A stretch of 64,000 nt of DNA from Paenibacillus pabuli NBRC 13638 (GCF_001514495.1 NZ_BCNM01000011.1:62001-126000); one strand, 5' to 3'; shown: positions 42,849 to 51,181, counted from the first letter of the stretch. Translations and numbers: made by a program. The notes: a model not told the origin generated them from the sequence alone.

Positions 42849-43076
42849 ATGATTTCAAACCAACAACCTCTTAACCTTAGTCCACTTATGGACATATACG
42901 ATATCCTCGTACCTAAAGATAATATGCTTCGTCAAATAATTCATCTCGTAGATTATTCATTTGTTCAGGTAGAATTACAGCATAAATACTGCCTCGACAA
43001 TGGTCGCAATGCAGTACCTTCCATTTGAATGTTCAAATACCTATTGTTGAAATACATTTTCGATGTTTAATTGGAA
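42849..43076 (+). pseudogene. IS1182-family transposase N-terminal fragment
   Basis: The visible sequence NLSPLMDIYDILVPKDNMLR and QHKYCLDNGRNAVPSI is the N-terminal domain of IS1182-type transposases. An in-frame TGA at 43026 follows. The next codons, MFKYLLLKYIF, continue the family pattern before another stop. The DDE catalytic part is missing, so this is a dead remnant. Confidence 0.72.
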
Positions 43077-43159
43077 TAGTTTATAATTGAAATATTTCGT
43101 TTGGTTTCTGACATTTGATTAGGAACAATTTGGGAGGGTCGTATGACAAAACGAATATC

Positions 43160-43543
43160 ATGGCTGAATTTATCATTACCGGAGATCATTTCGAACCGAA
43201 GTTATTCACAGAACAGATTGGAATCGAGCCATCAGGAACCTATATAAAAGGAGAAAAGATTGATGATAGAGATATGTATCGAAAAGAAACCTGTTGGTTC
43301 TTGGATACGGACTATCAGGAATCTTATGATATCAATCAGCAATTGAATTACCTACTCATTCTTTTGGAGCCGCATATTGAAAAGTTGAAAACGTTGAGAA
43401 TGGAGCATAATTTGAGTTTTTTGTTCAGCTTCTCGATCAGGGTCATGAATAATGAGAGCCCTGCAATTTCTATCGAGCAAAAGGCAATCAGTATAGCCTA
43501 TGACTTGAAAGCAGAGTTTGATTTTGATTTGTATATTCTATAG
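43160..43543 (+). CDS. DUF4279 domain protein, start disturbed
   Basis: 127 residues from ATG 43160 (MAEFIITGDHFEP). The family core is FEPKLFTEQIGIEPSGTY, KGEKI, ETCWFLDTDY and the C-terminal SIAYDLKAEFDFDLYIL. A good ribosome site, GGGAGGG, and ATG at 43143 lie just upstream, but in another frame. One extra A in the AAAA run at 43148 would join them into MTKTNIMAEFIITG. So the natural start is probably lost by a one-base deletion, or by a sequencing error. DUF4279 proteins are common among toxin-immunity cassettes. Confidence 0.65.
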   Translation: MAEFIITGDHFEPKLFTEQIGIEPSGTYIKGEKIDDRDMYRKETCWFLDTDYQESYDINQQLNYLLILLEPHIEKLKTLRMEHNLSFLFSFSIRVMNNESPAISIEQKAISIAYDLKAEFDFDLYIL

Positions 43544-43686
43544 CATTGGAAACGAGCCAGTATGAAAATACATGTTGAGAAGAAATAGCAGACCATTAGA
43601 CTTGGGGATGTTGATGTAGTATTTAGCTTCATGTCCAATTCGTCGGAGCAAGCTCTCAATTTCAGAGATCATTAGATTTGATAGGT

Positions 43687-43854
43687 ATGCCGATTGACTC
43701 TTTTAGGGAACCCTTCTCTAACGAAAAACATGATTTCGATTGTAATTCTCATAAAAAAATGAAATTCGCGTTTGAGTGTAATCGCCATGATCTTGGGCGT
43801 GGTGAAATAAAATCGATTATAAGTATTCAAATTGGTAAACCTAGATTTAAATAG
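43687..43854 (+). other. Small open frame of unclear status
   Basis: From ATG 43687 the frame reads MPIDSFREPFSNEKHDFDCN and continues to KSIISIQIGKPRFK, 55 residues. It has no ribosome site and is open upstream for about 20 codons without a credible start. It could be the end of a decayed cassette gene. It is not recognised. Confidence 0.25.
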
Positions 43855-43866
43855 AGGAGTGATGTA

Positions 43867-44346
43867 GTGGAAATTCATAAATTAGACGATTTTATTCGTG
43901 TGGGCAAGATTGAAGAGGCTATCGAAATAATTAAGTTAATTGGTGAGAATAAGGATGAATCGTATCTTGAGGTACTACTAGAACATCTTAAGGCTACGGA
44001 TAATAATATCCTTAGGAATGAAATTGCACTTGCCCTATCTGATATTGGCAATGAAAAAGCAGTAGATATTTTGATAGAGTTATTAATTCATCCTAAAACT
44101 ATAGGAAGTAGAGGAACATTATTGTATGCATTAGAGAACCTTGACTACACTGCCCATATATCAACTGTTGCAGGTTTTATTGGTTCTTCAAGTCTCGAAG
44201 TCAGTATGCAAGCCTTTTTGTTGCTTGAATATATAGTAGACGAGCTCTCACATAATCAAAAAGAGCAATGTAAAAGTATTCTTGAATCGAACTTTAAAAA
44301 TACTGACAATGAAATTCTTGAAGAAGCATTAGAATTGCTAAAATAA
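43867..44346 (+). CDS. HEAT-repeat protein, immunity-like
   Basis: 159 residues from GTG 43867, behind AGAGGAGTG. It is all-helical with HEAT repeats (LRNEIALALSDIGNEKAVDI, GSRGTLLYALENLDYTAHI, LEVSMQAFLLLEYIVDE). Similar small HEAT proteins (Imm30-like) are immunity proteins of polymorphic toxins. That assignment is an inference from size and context. It is not linked to the polysaccharide HEAT protein at 16365. Confidence 0.6.
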   Translation: MEIHKLDDFIRVGKIEEAIEIIKLIGENKDESYLEVLLEHLKATDNNILRNEIALALSDIGNEKAVDILIELLIHPKTIGSRGTLLYALENLDYTAHISTVAGFIGSSSLEVSMQAFLLLEYIVDELSHNQKEQCKSILESNFKNTDNEILEEALELLK

Positions 44347-44602
44347 ATAGGTCTATACATATTTAACGGAGAGAATATCAACGTTTGAAATTGATTGAAG
44401 TGCACCTCATTCTCCATTGAATTGAAGAAAGAATTTATTCGTCTCCATATCAAGAGAAATGGACGGATCGTAAATTACATAGCACTAGGAGATTCACGAC
44501 GCAGAACATGTAAGAAAAGAATGAGGAAGTCATCATAGTTAGCTATTCAAATACTATTTGATACCCAAAAATGATTTTAACAGAATGGAGGAGGCTGGAA
44601 AA

Positions 44603-44974
44603 ATGGATAAAGACATTTTAATAAAACAATTCCTAAGACTGTTCCCTGAATTCCACGATCGTTATATAGAACATATGGAATTTAATCAAGAGTTTCTAGG
44701 ACATGTGTTTTTTGGTGATGAAGTGTCTACTTATGTTGAAGAATTGCTTCGTGAAAATGATAACATAGAACAAATTGAAACGTTCTTCAGTTTTTTTGAA
44801 TGGATGGCGACTCAAACGAATCTTTATTTTGTACAAGTGTTATCTACTACAATATTGTATAATCTTGGTGGACATACGGATATTTTGCAAAAAGCCCAAA
44901 GTTATATGAAGCCGCATACTAAAAAACTCTCTCAAGAAATAGAAGATTTGCATTCAGGAAAATATTTTTCGTGA
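44603..44974 (+). CDS. Hypothetical all-alpha protein
   Basis: 123 residues from ATG 44603, behind ATGGAGGAGG. The sequence starts MDKDILIKQFLRLFPEFHDR and has helices up to QKAQSYMKPHTKKLSQEIED. It is rich in aromatic residues. It resembles the small proteins annotated as DUF7674 or similar in Paenibacillus toxin islands, but I cannot assign it with confidence. Confidence 0.55.
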   Translation: MDKDILIKQFLRLFPEFHDRYIEHMEFNQEFLGHVFFGDEVSTYVEELLRENDNIEQIETFFSFFEWMATQTNLYFVQVLSTTILYNLGGHTDILQKAQSYMKPHTKKLSQEIEDLHSGKYFS

Positions 44975-45075
44975 AATAATCGCCTGGAGTTCGGTTTGAA
45001 TGCTTGTTTCGTTGAAGATCAGTGCTGCTAATTATAATCTTGGGGATTTTTAAAAATATGAAGGTGGTATCAACC

Positions 45076-45207
45076 TTGATTTTACAAAAGACAGTGGAAC
45101 GGCTCCATCAGTTGATCGATCAGGATTGGTCGAAATTTGACCATGAAGAATTAGAAACGATTAATGTTGAACTTATAGGTTACGCGTTCGAAGATGCCAT
45201 CAAATAA
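45076..45207 (+). pseudogene. Truncated copy of the immunity-like gene at 47367
   Basis: From TTG 45076 the product MILQKTVERLHQLIDQDWSK and FDHEELETINVELIGYAFED is homologous to the first 30 residues of the protein encoded at 47367-47783 and then jumps to a different end. The start context (ACCTTGA-TTTACAAAAG) is also shared. It is a partial duplicate joined to the tail of another sequence. Confidence 0.7.
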
Positions 45208-45567
45208 TTTGATGGCTCTTTTTTGTATGACAATAAGGCAGCATCGGCCACACGTACGCCACTTTCTGGATAGGAATCACCGGCTACAGAACGTCCCACA
45301 CTCACCATTTTCTTTGCTACTTTACCTCATAGTAGTTCGATCTTGGGATGCTCACAAGCCGTAAAACAAGCCGGATCGCATATCCCTGTTCGATGTAGAA
45401 ATTCTAGGGCTGCAAGAAGCGGCGCTGGATATCATTGAAACCGAATCGCAATTTATAAAGTATATATAAAGAAAGATATAAATTATTAGTTATAATTTGG
45501 ATGAACGGAGAAGTAAACTTTAAAGAGATGTAGATGAAGCCACAGCATTTTACGAAGGAGGACGAAT
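45208..45567. other. 360-bp gap with a possible gene relic
   Basis: A frame near 45380-45470 reads KPDRISLFDVEILGLQEAAL and ends QFIKYI before a stop. It is protein-like but has no start. The rest shows nothing I recognise. Confidence 0.3.
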
Positions 45568-45726
45568 ATGCCATTTATTGGGGGAATCATTTTAATCTTT
45601 ATCCTAGCTTTTATTCTATGGTCATTAATGTCCCCGCTATTCAATAAAATAGGTAGTAGAATTTTGAAAAAATACAATAAATTCAATCAAGAGGAGAATG
45701 TAGATGAAAAATTCAAAGACGTTTAG
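45568..45726 (+). CDS. Small membrane protein preceding the SPFH gene
   Basis: 52 residues from ATG 45568, behind GAAGGAGGACG. One membrane helix (GGIILIFILAFILWSLM) is followed by a basic stretch and an acidic tail ending EKFKDV. The 3' end overlaps the SPFH gene by 23 bp in another frame, which suggests translational coupling. It may be a partner of the SPFH protein in the membrane. No family is recognised. Confidence 0.6.
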   Translation: MPFIGGIILIFILAFILWSLMSPLFNKIGSRILKKYNKFNQEENVDEKFKDV

Positions 45727-46561
45727 AGTAGGGGCAATTACGGTTGCATTAGTTATTATTGTGGGAGTATTACTGGTGACCTTCTTTGTAACACGAATTC
45801 CTAATGGGTATGTTGGGGTCGTGTATTCACCAAATGGAGGCGTAAAAGATAGTACATTGAGTCAAGGATGGAAACTCGTTGGAGCGTTTGATAAAGTGAC
45901 CAAATATCCTATCCGAATTCAAACGGTTGAATACAAAGATATTCAGATTGCGACTTCTGACGGGAAAAACATCACAATCGATTTTGCTTACAACTATCAA
46001 GTAGAACCAAGTAAAGTATCTTCCATTTTCAATACATTTGGGCCAATTAGCATTCAAGAAATTGAGGATACATATCTCAAAACACGTTTCCGTGATGCAG
46101 CTCGTAAAGGGATCTCTAAATTTACAGTAATTGATGTTTATGGTGAAAAGTCATCCGAAGCAGGAGTGGACGTCCAACAACGTTTTTCTGATGACGTTAA
46201 AGAGTTAGGCTTCATTGTATCAAACGTTACCGTAGGTGTTCCTCAACCTGACGCCAAGACTCAGGAAGCAATCGATAAGCGTGTTGAAGCCTCTCAAGAG
46301 CTGGAACGTAAAACGACTGAGCTTGAGATCGCCAAGAAAGAAGCAGATCGTAAGCGCGTAGAAGCACAAGGTAATGCAGACAAACTATTGATCGAAGCAG
46401 AAGGTCAAGCTAAAGCAAATAAAGAGCTTCAACAATCCTTATCAAGCCAACTTGTTCAATATGAGACCATCAAGAAATGGGATGGCGCACTCCCGTATGT
46501 AAGTGGATCAAACACTCCAATGATTCAATTGCCGACTACAAAAACAGAGCAAGAGAAATAG
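45704..46561 (+). CDS. SPFH/prohibitin domain protein
   Basis: 285 residues from an ATG behind AAGAGGAGAA. An N-terminal membrane helix (VALVIIVGVLLVTFFV) is followed by an SPFH/prohibitin domain (GYVGVVYSPNGGVKDSTLSQ, GKNITIDFAYNYQVEP, LKTRFRDAARKGISKF) and a coiled coil of ELERKTTELEIAKKEADRKR type, then a short loop. Such proteins form membrane microdomain scaffolds. It is preceded by a small overlapping TM gene. The cassette lies in the accessory zone, so a stress or defence-related role is possible but not shown. Confidence 0.85.
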   Translation: MKNSKTFRVGAITVALVIIVGVLLVTFFVTRIPNGYVGVVYSPNGGVKDSTLSQGWKLVGAFDKVTKYPIRIQTVEYKDIQIATSDGKNITIDFAYNYQVEPSKVSSIFNTFGPISIQEIEDTYLKTRFRDAARKGISKFTVIDVYGEKSSEAGVDVQQRFSDDVKELGFIVSNVTVGVPQPDAKTQEAIDKRVEASQELERKTTELEIAKKEADRKRVEAQGNADKLLIEAEGQAKANKELQQSLSSQLVQYETIKKWDGALPYVSGSNTPMIQLPTTKTEQEK

Positions 46562-46638
46562 CGGCGCGGGGAGCGTATCTCCCTAATAGCGGGTTGAACG
46601 CCTTGCTTTCCCACCAATTGAATTTTTTGAAGTGTAAT

Positions 46639-46676
46639 GAACAAGTCGGTCCATGAATGGGCTGACTTGTTCACTT
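46639..46676 (+). terminator. Hairpin terminator, repeat family C copy 2
   Basis: GAACAAGTCGGTCC and GGGCTGACTTGTTC form the same stem as copy 1 at 40988 with compensating G-U changes. It follows the SPFH gene. Confidence 0.7.
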
Positions 46677-46695
46677 TTGAGTCTTTTCAAACTTT

Positions 46696-47345
46696 TTGAT
46701 TTTATTATTGAAGATGCAAGCAGTGAATGCTGAAGTGCCAGAGGAAGATATTTATGCGATGCAGATTACAGCCTTGGAAAAGGGAGTCCATCCATACACA
46801 GGCGAGCCTGTATCCGATAAGTATGCTCAGATAATGTTGACTTCTCTAAAGTTCAGCCAGCTATTTATGGCATTTCAGATGGTTCGCGGGAGTATGCCGG
46901 GTCGCAAAGGGCCGTTTCGGTTGCATTCTTCTCATCCAGCTGTGGCGAAGATTAAAAAGAATTTGGAAGCGGCTGAAACGAGGAAAGCGAATCAAGATTC
47001 AGGTGTGAGGGGTGAAATTAAACTGCAACCAAGTGGAACTAAAGGTGAAGGTGACGCTCTAAAACGCACATTCCAAGTAGAAGGAACCAAAGTGGAAATA
47101 AACAGTGGACATGGTTATCGTGGGAGTGGACATGGAACAGGCAATGCTCAAGAATTGGCACTATGGATCAGATTGAATCCGTTATACTTAAAGATATGCA
47201 GTTAGCCAATAAGGCTAACATTGATTTCCCCAGACCCCCTAAAACCATTGAACGAACGATCCAAGTGAATGGGAAAACGATGGGCTATACCGTAACACAA
47301 ACGCCAGATGGAACTTTAAGGGTTTCTACCTATTATCCCAAATAA
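46696..47345 (+). pseudogene. Orphan C-terminal part of an LXG-type polymorphic toxin, frameshifted
   Basis: The first frame (46696-47205) carries the Paenibacillus LXG-toxin central region (YAMQITALEKGVHPYTGEPV, QIMLTSLKFSQLFMAFQ). The second frame (47163-47345) continues as DQIESVILKDMQLANKAN and ends TPDGTLRVSTYYPK, a typical end of BECR-fold RNase toxins. A one-base loss near 47158-47163, in ELALMDQ, separates them. A -1 repair would join them. The N-terminal LXG export domain is missing. So it is an inactive orphan toxin tip, with a possible immunity gene 21 bp after. Confidence 0.72.
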
Positions 47346-47366
47346 AATATGAAGGGAACATAAACC

Positions 47367-47783
47367 TTGACTATACAAAAGATAGTAGAACAGCTGCATA
47401 AGTTGATTGATCAGGATTGGTCGAAATTTGATCAGGAAGAATTGAAAACGATGAGAGCGACTGTATACTCTTTGTCTAACCAACTCATATCCGAGATAGA
47501 TCATACGAACGACTCTGATCATTTACTAGAAGCGATTAATTATGAGCTTACACAATTCTTTCTGCCGATCCCCTGTGTGACGAAGATGTATCAAAGATTG
47601 ATCCTGTTGAATCCAACTAACTCGTCCAACTATGAATGGTTTGCGGATTATCTTTTACAATATGGTCCCGATTGGCAGGAAGAGGCGAATGCTTTAACCA
47701 AACTTTACACGAAAGAAGACTTTCAAAATGCTTGTGATTTTGCTCAAAAGATTGAGGGGACCAAAGACTTCGGGAATAAATAA
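47367..47783 (+). CDS. Probable immunity protein for the adjacent toxin tip
   Basis: 138 residues from TTG 47367, behind GAAGGGAAC. It is all-helical: QKIVEQLHKLIDQDWSKFDQ, RATVYSLSNQLISEIDHTND, LLEAINYELTQFFLPIPCV, WFADYLLQYGPDWQEEAN. It is directly after a toxin C-terminus, which is the standard place of an immunity gene. Partial copies are seen at 45076 and 49538, as expected of a family that is exchanged among toxin loci. The family name is not known to me. Confidence 0.6.
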   Translation: MTIQKIVEQLHKLIDQDWSKFDQEELKTMRATVYSLSNQLISEIDHTNDSDHLLEAINYELTQFFLPIPCVTKMYQRLILLNPTNSSNYEWFADYLLQYGPDWQEEANALTKLYTKEDFQNACDFAQKIEGTKDFGNK

Positions 47784-47788
47784 ATGCA

Positions 47789-47870
47789 CAGACATCATCT
47801 CAACTCGTTACAGTAAAATGATTTAATATCCTTTATTTGTTAAATTCAAGGATGAACCCATAGGGATCGG
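47789..47870 (+). pseudogene. DUF3139 gene relic
   Basis: Frame reads TRYSKMI, a stop, then YPLFVKFKDEPIG. This corresponds to ARRSKMPQYPVGVQLKDNPQ of the gene at 39877. Only about 25 codons remain. Confidence 0.5.
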
Positions 47871-47922
47871 TATGCTCCTCCTGAGGAGAATAATGAATTT
47901 CGATGCCATAGGAGGGAATGTA

Positions 47923-48174
47923 ATGGCTTCATTTGTATTATTGTTGAAAGATTATGAAGATGATGAAAAGGTTATTTATCGTTTTGGTCCAAATGAACAT
48001 GTCATGGGAAAGATTGAACTAAATAAAAAGAAGGAAACCATTCAAGAAGTGGTGCCAGTAGTAAACGCCAATAACGAGTCGAAGTTTTATTTCGATAGAG
48101 CGGCTCAAAGGTTGGCAAGATGTCTCTATCGTGAAAATGGACAATTTCCAGATAAAACAACATTTGAATCGTAA
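47923..48174 (+). CDS. Hypothetical small protein
   Basis: 83 residues from ATG 47923, behind ATAGGAGGG. The sequence is MASFVLLLKDYEDDEKVIYR, EHVMGKIELNKKKETIQEVV and FYFDRAAQRLARCLYRENGQ. The N-terminal beta strands and C-terminal helix are seen in small immunity proteins. It is not recognised. A good ribosome site supports expression. Confidence 0.55.
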   Translation: MASFVLLLKDYEDDEKVIYRFGPNEHVMGKIELNKKKETIQEVVPVVNANNESKFYFDRAAQRLARCLYRENGQFPDKTTFES

Positions 48175-48237
48175 AGCAATGCAGATCGCGGTTGGTTATC
48201 TCACTTTCGAGGGTATATTTTTTTGAGGCTCTGACGA

Positions 48238-48486
48238 ATGAACTGTTATGCAAAACAGTTTTCATCCTATCCTATGCCAGAAGAGCAAGAATACACTGGT
48301 GATCAGAAAGTGTGTTTTATTGGGAAGCCTCCAGATGATAAACAGGAGATTTATAAATTATTAGATGTGGTGAAAAAAGATTGGATTTACATTCTTAACT
48401 CACTGATTGTGAAACATAGATCATTTGCGAAGAACAACGAATGTTCAGAATGTGTTGGCATCATGAAACGAACAGCGGCTTGGTGA
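48238..48486 (+). CDS. Hypothetical protein, possibly truncated
   Basis: 82 residues. MPEEQEYTGDQKVCFIGKPP and KQEIYKLLDVVKKDWIYILN suggest a real protein, but the start is not preceded by a ribosome site and the N-terminal part differs in character. It is probably the C-terminal fragment of a cassette gene. Confidence 0.35.
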   Translation: MNCYAKQFSSYPMPEEQEYTGDQKVCFIGKPPDDKQEIYKLLDVVKKDWIYILNSLIVKHRSFAKNNECSECVGIMKRTAAW

Positions 48487-48509
48487 ACAAAGTGTGTTAT
48501 TGAGTAAAA

Positions 48510-48572
48510 AGAACCATGATAATCCCCCTTAGTCTTGGATTTCGGTTTTAAATTATAATGGCTCTTTTTTTT
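48510..48572 (+). terminator. Imperfect hairpin with long T tract
   Basis: AGAACCATGATAAT and ATTATAATGGCTCT pair with two mismatches across a loop of 28 bases, and seven T follow. Confidence 0.5.
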
Positions 48573-48614
48573 AATTTGTGAAGTTATTGCGGGGGATTTT
48601 CTCTAATGAGTAAA

Positions 48615-48962
48615 TTATTCATTGATTTTTTCAATACTCACAACCGTTCTAATGGGTGGCAAGGATTCTTGTTGGTTAAAGTCAGCAGTGATTTTTACGC
48701 GTTGCCCTACTTCAATTGCCTCATAATTCTCTTTATCGACAAAATAATACGAAGCTTCCTGGTCTTGTGCTAGTTTTATAAAATCCTCAAGATGTCCATT
48801 TTCCAAATTTTCCTTACTTATATGTTGAAGAACAAGAAATTTGTACTTGTCATTTTCATCTGTTTTAAATACTACAGTACCCTCATAAATTGGATAATTC
48901 TCTTTCTCGTCCTGGTTAGAACAACCAGGAAGTACAATCATACTAATTAAGATGAAAAGCAT
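48615..48962 (-). CDS. DUF3221 lipoprotein with displaced start
   Basis: 115 residues from ATG 48962. The lipobox is in LISMIVLPGCSNQ, and a small beta-rich domain follows (YEGTVVFKTDENDKYKFLVL, VGQRVKITADF, RTVVSIEKINE) as in DUF3221. The ribosome site GAGGAGG belongs to an ATG at 48973 that reads M-K-K-stop. One more A in the A6 run (48965-48970) would restore MKKIMLFILISM. So this is either a recent frameshift or an error in the sequence. The role of the family is unknown. Confidence 0.7.
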   Translation of the reverse strand: MLFILISMIVLPGCSNQDEKENYPIYEGTVVFKTDENDKYKFLVLQHISKENLENGHLEDFIKLAQDQEASYYFVDKENYEAIEVGQRVKITADFNQQESLPPIRTVVSIEKINE

Positions 48963-49063
48963 TATTTTTTCATAATGAACCTCCTCGTAAATATTATATA
49001 CCTACATAAAAGATAGGATGAAGTTTTTATCTCTAAAACATTAAGAAGATTGGAGATACGAAC

Positions 49064-49519
49064 ATGATTAAATATAGGTATACAATCGAATATAAAGAAG
49101 ATTTCAACGAAGTTATCGTGGACCTAGGCATCGATTCATCGTTAAAGAATGGTTATCTGATTAGTAATTCTTTGGGATCGGATATATTTGGAGACTTCGC
49201 CACGATCCAGGAAGAGATCGGAAACTTAATCGAATTACTGAAAGGGGAAATAACGTTATATGAAGGTGGAGGGAATGTGAACTTAATAAAATCTGACAAG
49301 TCTTTTACAACTTTTGAAGATATCTTTGCAGAAGAAGATGAAGAGGACAGTACATGTGAAATTGAGACGTTAGACTATGTAAAGATACTATTGGTATGGG
49401 CAAAAGAGAACTTTCAGTATAAAAGCCAGCGAGGTGTTATCTTGAAAGAAGAAGCGGAATTAGCATTAGAGTGGATAAACAAAAAATATATTGAGGTCAG
49501 TGAGGTTGAGAGTCAATAA
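49064..49519 (+). CDS. Hypothetical acidic protein, immunity-like
   Basis: 151 residues from an ATG near TTGGAGATACG. A mixed alpha/beta, very acidic protein: YRYTIEYKEDFNEVIVDLGI, ATIQEEIGNLIELLKGEITL, AEEDEEDSTCEIETLDYVKI and EAELALEWINKKYIEV. No signal peptide. The acidity and place fit an immunity protein for a basic nuclease toxin. The family is not recognised. Confidence 0.55.
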   Translation: MIKYRYTIEYKEDFNEVIVDLGIDSSLKNGYLISNSLGSDIFGDFATIQEEIGNLIELLKGEITLYEGGGNVNLIKSDKSFTTFEDIFAEEDEEDSTCEIETLDYVKILLVWAKENFQYKSQRGVILKEEAELALEWINKKYIEVSEVESQ

Positions 49520-49537
49520 TCGCAAAAGATCGTTGAC

Positions 49538-49591
49538 CATGCTGATCGTTTATTAGAAACGATTAATGTTGAGCTTGGAGATTTTTTTCTG
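49538..49591 (+). pseudogene. Relic of the immunity-like gene at 47367
   Basis: Frame reads ADRLLETINVELGDFFL, homologous to SDHLLEAINYELTQFFL of the intact gene. The 24 bases TTAGAAACGATTAATG and TTGAGCTT are almost identical to those in the truncated copy at 45158. It is not translatable. Confidence 0.65.
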
Positions 49592-49700
49592 TTGCTCTCT
49601 TTTCAAAAATTCCAGAAAAATAGAAAGACGTCAGGGTGATTAGATATGGTGCAGTGTAGATGAAATAGACTTTCGTCATATCGATTTATCGGGAGATCCT

Positions 49701-50177
49701 TTGGATCAGGCTTATTTGACCGAATGTGCTTTTGATGGCATGAACTTAAAACATATGGACATGTCATCATCATTGTTATGTTCGTCCAGCTTTACTGACA
49801 GCAACATAGTAAATGCTGATTTCTATAAGGCGGATTTGTCTTATACCAATTTTACAGATGCAGATGCCCAAGGTACAAGGTTTGCCAAAGCGGATCTTTC
49901 TGAGGCCGTGTTTACAAATACAAACTTGACAAACGCCATGCTAATTTCCAGTTCTCTGTACCTTACAGATTTTCGCAATGTTAATATGAATTATGCAGAT
50001 GTCAGTTCAGCATCGTTTAAAGGAACTTTGTTGCTCGGAGCTAACTTAACAGGGCTTAGGGGAATAGAAGAAGCCTTTATAAAAAGCATCAATATCGGCA
50101 CGCCAGAACAGCCAAATATTCTGGTGGGTGAAGAAGCTATAAAGTGGTTGCAAGATAATAGTTTGAGTAAGGAATAG
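49701..50177 (+). CDS. Pentapeptide-repeat protein, N-terminus uncertain
   Basis: 158 residues from TTG 49701. Many A(D/N)LxX pentapeptides are visible (NADFYKADLSYTNFTDADAQ, FAKADLSEAVFTNTNLTNAM, YADVSSASFKGTLLLGANLT), forming a right-handed beta helix. The frame extends upstream through FRHIDLSGDPLDQA without a start codon, so the true start may be lost. Such proteins can mimic DNA or shield gyrase, but many have no known role. It follows decayed cassette genes. Confidence 0.65.
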   Translation: MDQAYLTECAFDGMNLKHMDMSSSLLCSSSFTDSNIVNADFYKADLSYTNFTDADAQGTRFAKADLSEAVFTNTNLTNAMLISSSLYLTDFRNVNMNYADVSSASFKGTLLLGANLTGLRGIEEAFIKSINIGTPEQPNILVGEEAIKWLQDNSLSKE

Positions 50178-50249
50178 ATTTTATGCTCGAACTTGCATAG
50201 AATGTGGTCTCACTAGATAAACTGCACTTCGGAATAGGGAGAAATGAAA

Positions 50250-50459
50250 ATGGGAACTTCAGCGGTTATCCTAACAAAGAAAGATAAATATTCTCCAGAG
50301 CAGCTTCTAGCTGATACTATTGTTGCAGCTTTTCATTCGGAGGCAGCTCTCTATTTTTATAACAATAAGACGTATACAAATGAAGGAGAGTTCCTGTATA
50401 CAACGCTGAATATTAATTATAACCCAATTGACCACAAGAAAATGGTCAATGACCAGTAA
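50250..50459 (+). CDS. Hypothetical small protein
   Basis: 69 residues from ATG 50250 near AGGGAGAAATG. The sequence is MGTSAVILTKKDKYSPEQLL then ADTIVAAFHSEAALYFYNNK. It is not recognised. It ends where a terminase-like fragment in another frame begins, so its last residues may not be natural. Confidence 0.4.
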   Translation: MGTSAVILTKKDKYSPEQLLADTIVAAFHSEAALYFYNNKTYTNEGEFLYTTLNINYNPIDHKKMVNDQ

Positions 50460-50619
50460 GGGGAAAATACTTCTTGAAAGCAAGAAAGACATGAAAAAAC
50501 CTGGTCTAAAGTCACCCGATAGAGCTGACGCATTTGTTCTCACCTTTGGTGAATATTTGCTGGGAGCACCTCAGGCTATAATGCTTCCGTCTATAGGAAG
50601 TGTATCAGTAAAAAGGTAA
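50455..50619 (+). pseudogene. Phage terminase large subunit, C-terminal relic
   Basis: KGKILLESKKDMKKPGLKSP followed by DRADAFVLTFGEYLLG is the end of phage terminase large subunits (usual form KKRGLKSPDRADALALTF). The ATPase and nuclease domains are absent. It is one of several prophage pieces in this zone. Confidence 0.65.
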
Positions 50620-50870
50620 AATGAAATTAATTGCTTTTACCCAAAGTTAGATGAGGAAGCCAAGAAAAAACAACTCACAAAAACATGCTTTTAACATCTG
50701 CCGATTGACGAGAAAGCTACCTGCTGCGCTGTGTAGGAGTATCTGGAGATTGTTCGGCAGTACCGGCAGATCAGTTTCGTGAGATGGGAGGCAGCAATCA
50801 CGCTGGCATATGTTTACACCGATCTACAAATGCGATCAGCTAGCTAACGGAGAAAATTGCTATATATAAT
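50620..50870. other. 251-bp stretch with decayed phage-like sequence
   Basis: Two broken frames resemble the N-terminus of ArpU-type regulators: LPKLDEEAKKK near 50640 and PIDEKATCCAV, a stop, then EYLEIVRQYRQIS near 50700. Stops interrupt them. They precede the ArpU-like C-terminus at 50871. Confidence 0.4.
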
Positions 50871-51125
50871 GTGGACAGAGAAGCAGAACTCATTGGGATG
50901 GATGAAGTACTTGAAATTGTAATGAACAGACTTTCAAGTTCGCCACGTGAAGTTATTCAGCGTAGTTACCTGGATAATGAGGGGGAGTTCGATTATATTA
51001 GCTGCGGAGAGATGGGAATCAGCGAAAGTACGTTTAGAAGAATTAAGCTTGAGGCATTGAGTATACTTGCAACTGCACTGGGCTTAGAAGTCATAAAAGA
51101 CCAAGCAAAGGAAGTCGTTTGTTGA
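50871..51125 (+). pseudogene. ArpU-family phage regulator, C-terminal part
   Basis: 84 codons: SSSPREVIQRSYLDNEGEFD, YISCGEMGISESTFRRIKLE and ALSILATALGLEVI match the sigma-like helix-turn-helix end of ArpU proteins, which control late phage genes. The usual 50-60 N-terminal residues are missing or broken upstream. A terminator follows. Confidence 0.6.
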
Positions 51126-51136
51126 TTCAATTAAAG

Positions 51137-51181
51137 AAGCAGAGTAGAACTGATGAGTTAACCAGTCTACCCTGCTTTTTT
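51137..51181 (+). terminator. Terminator after the ArpU relic
   Basis: AAGCAGAGTAGAACTG and CAGTCTACCCTGCTT pair with small bulges, followed by six T. Confidence 0.65.
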
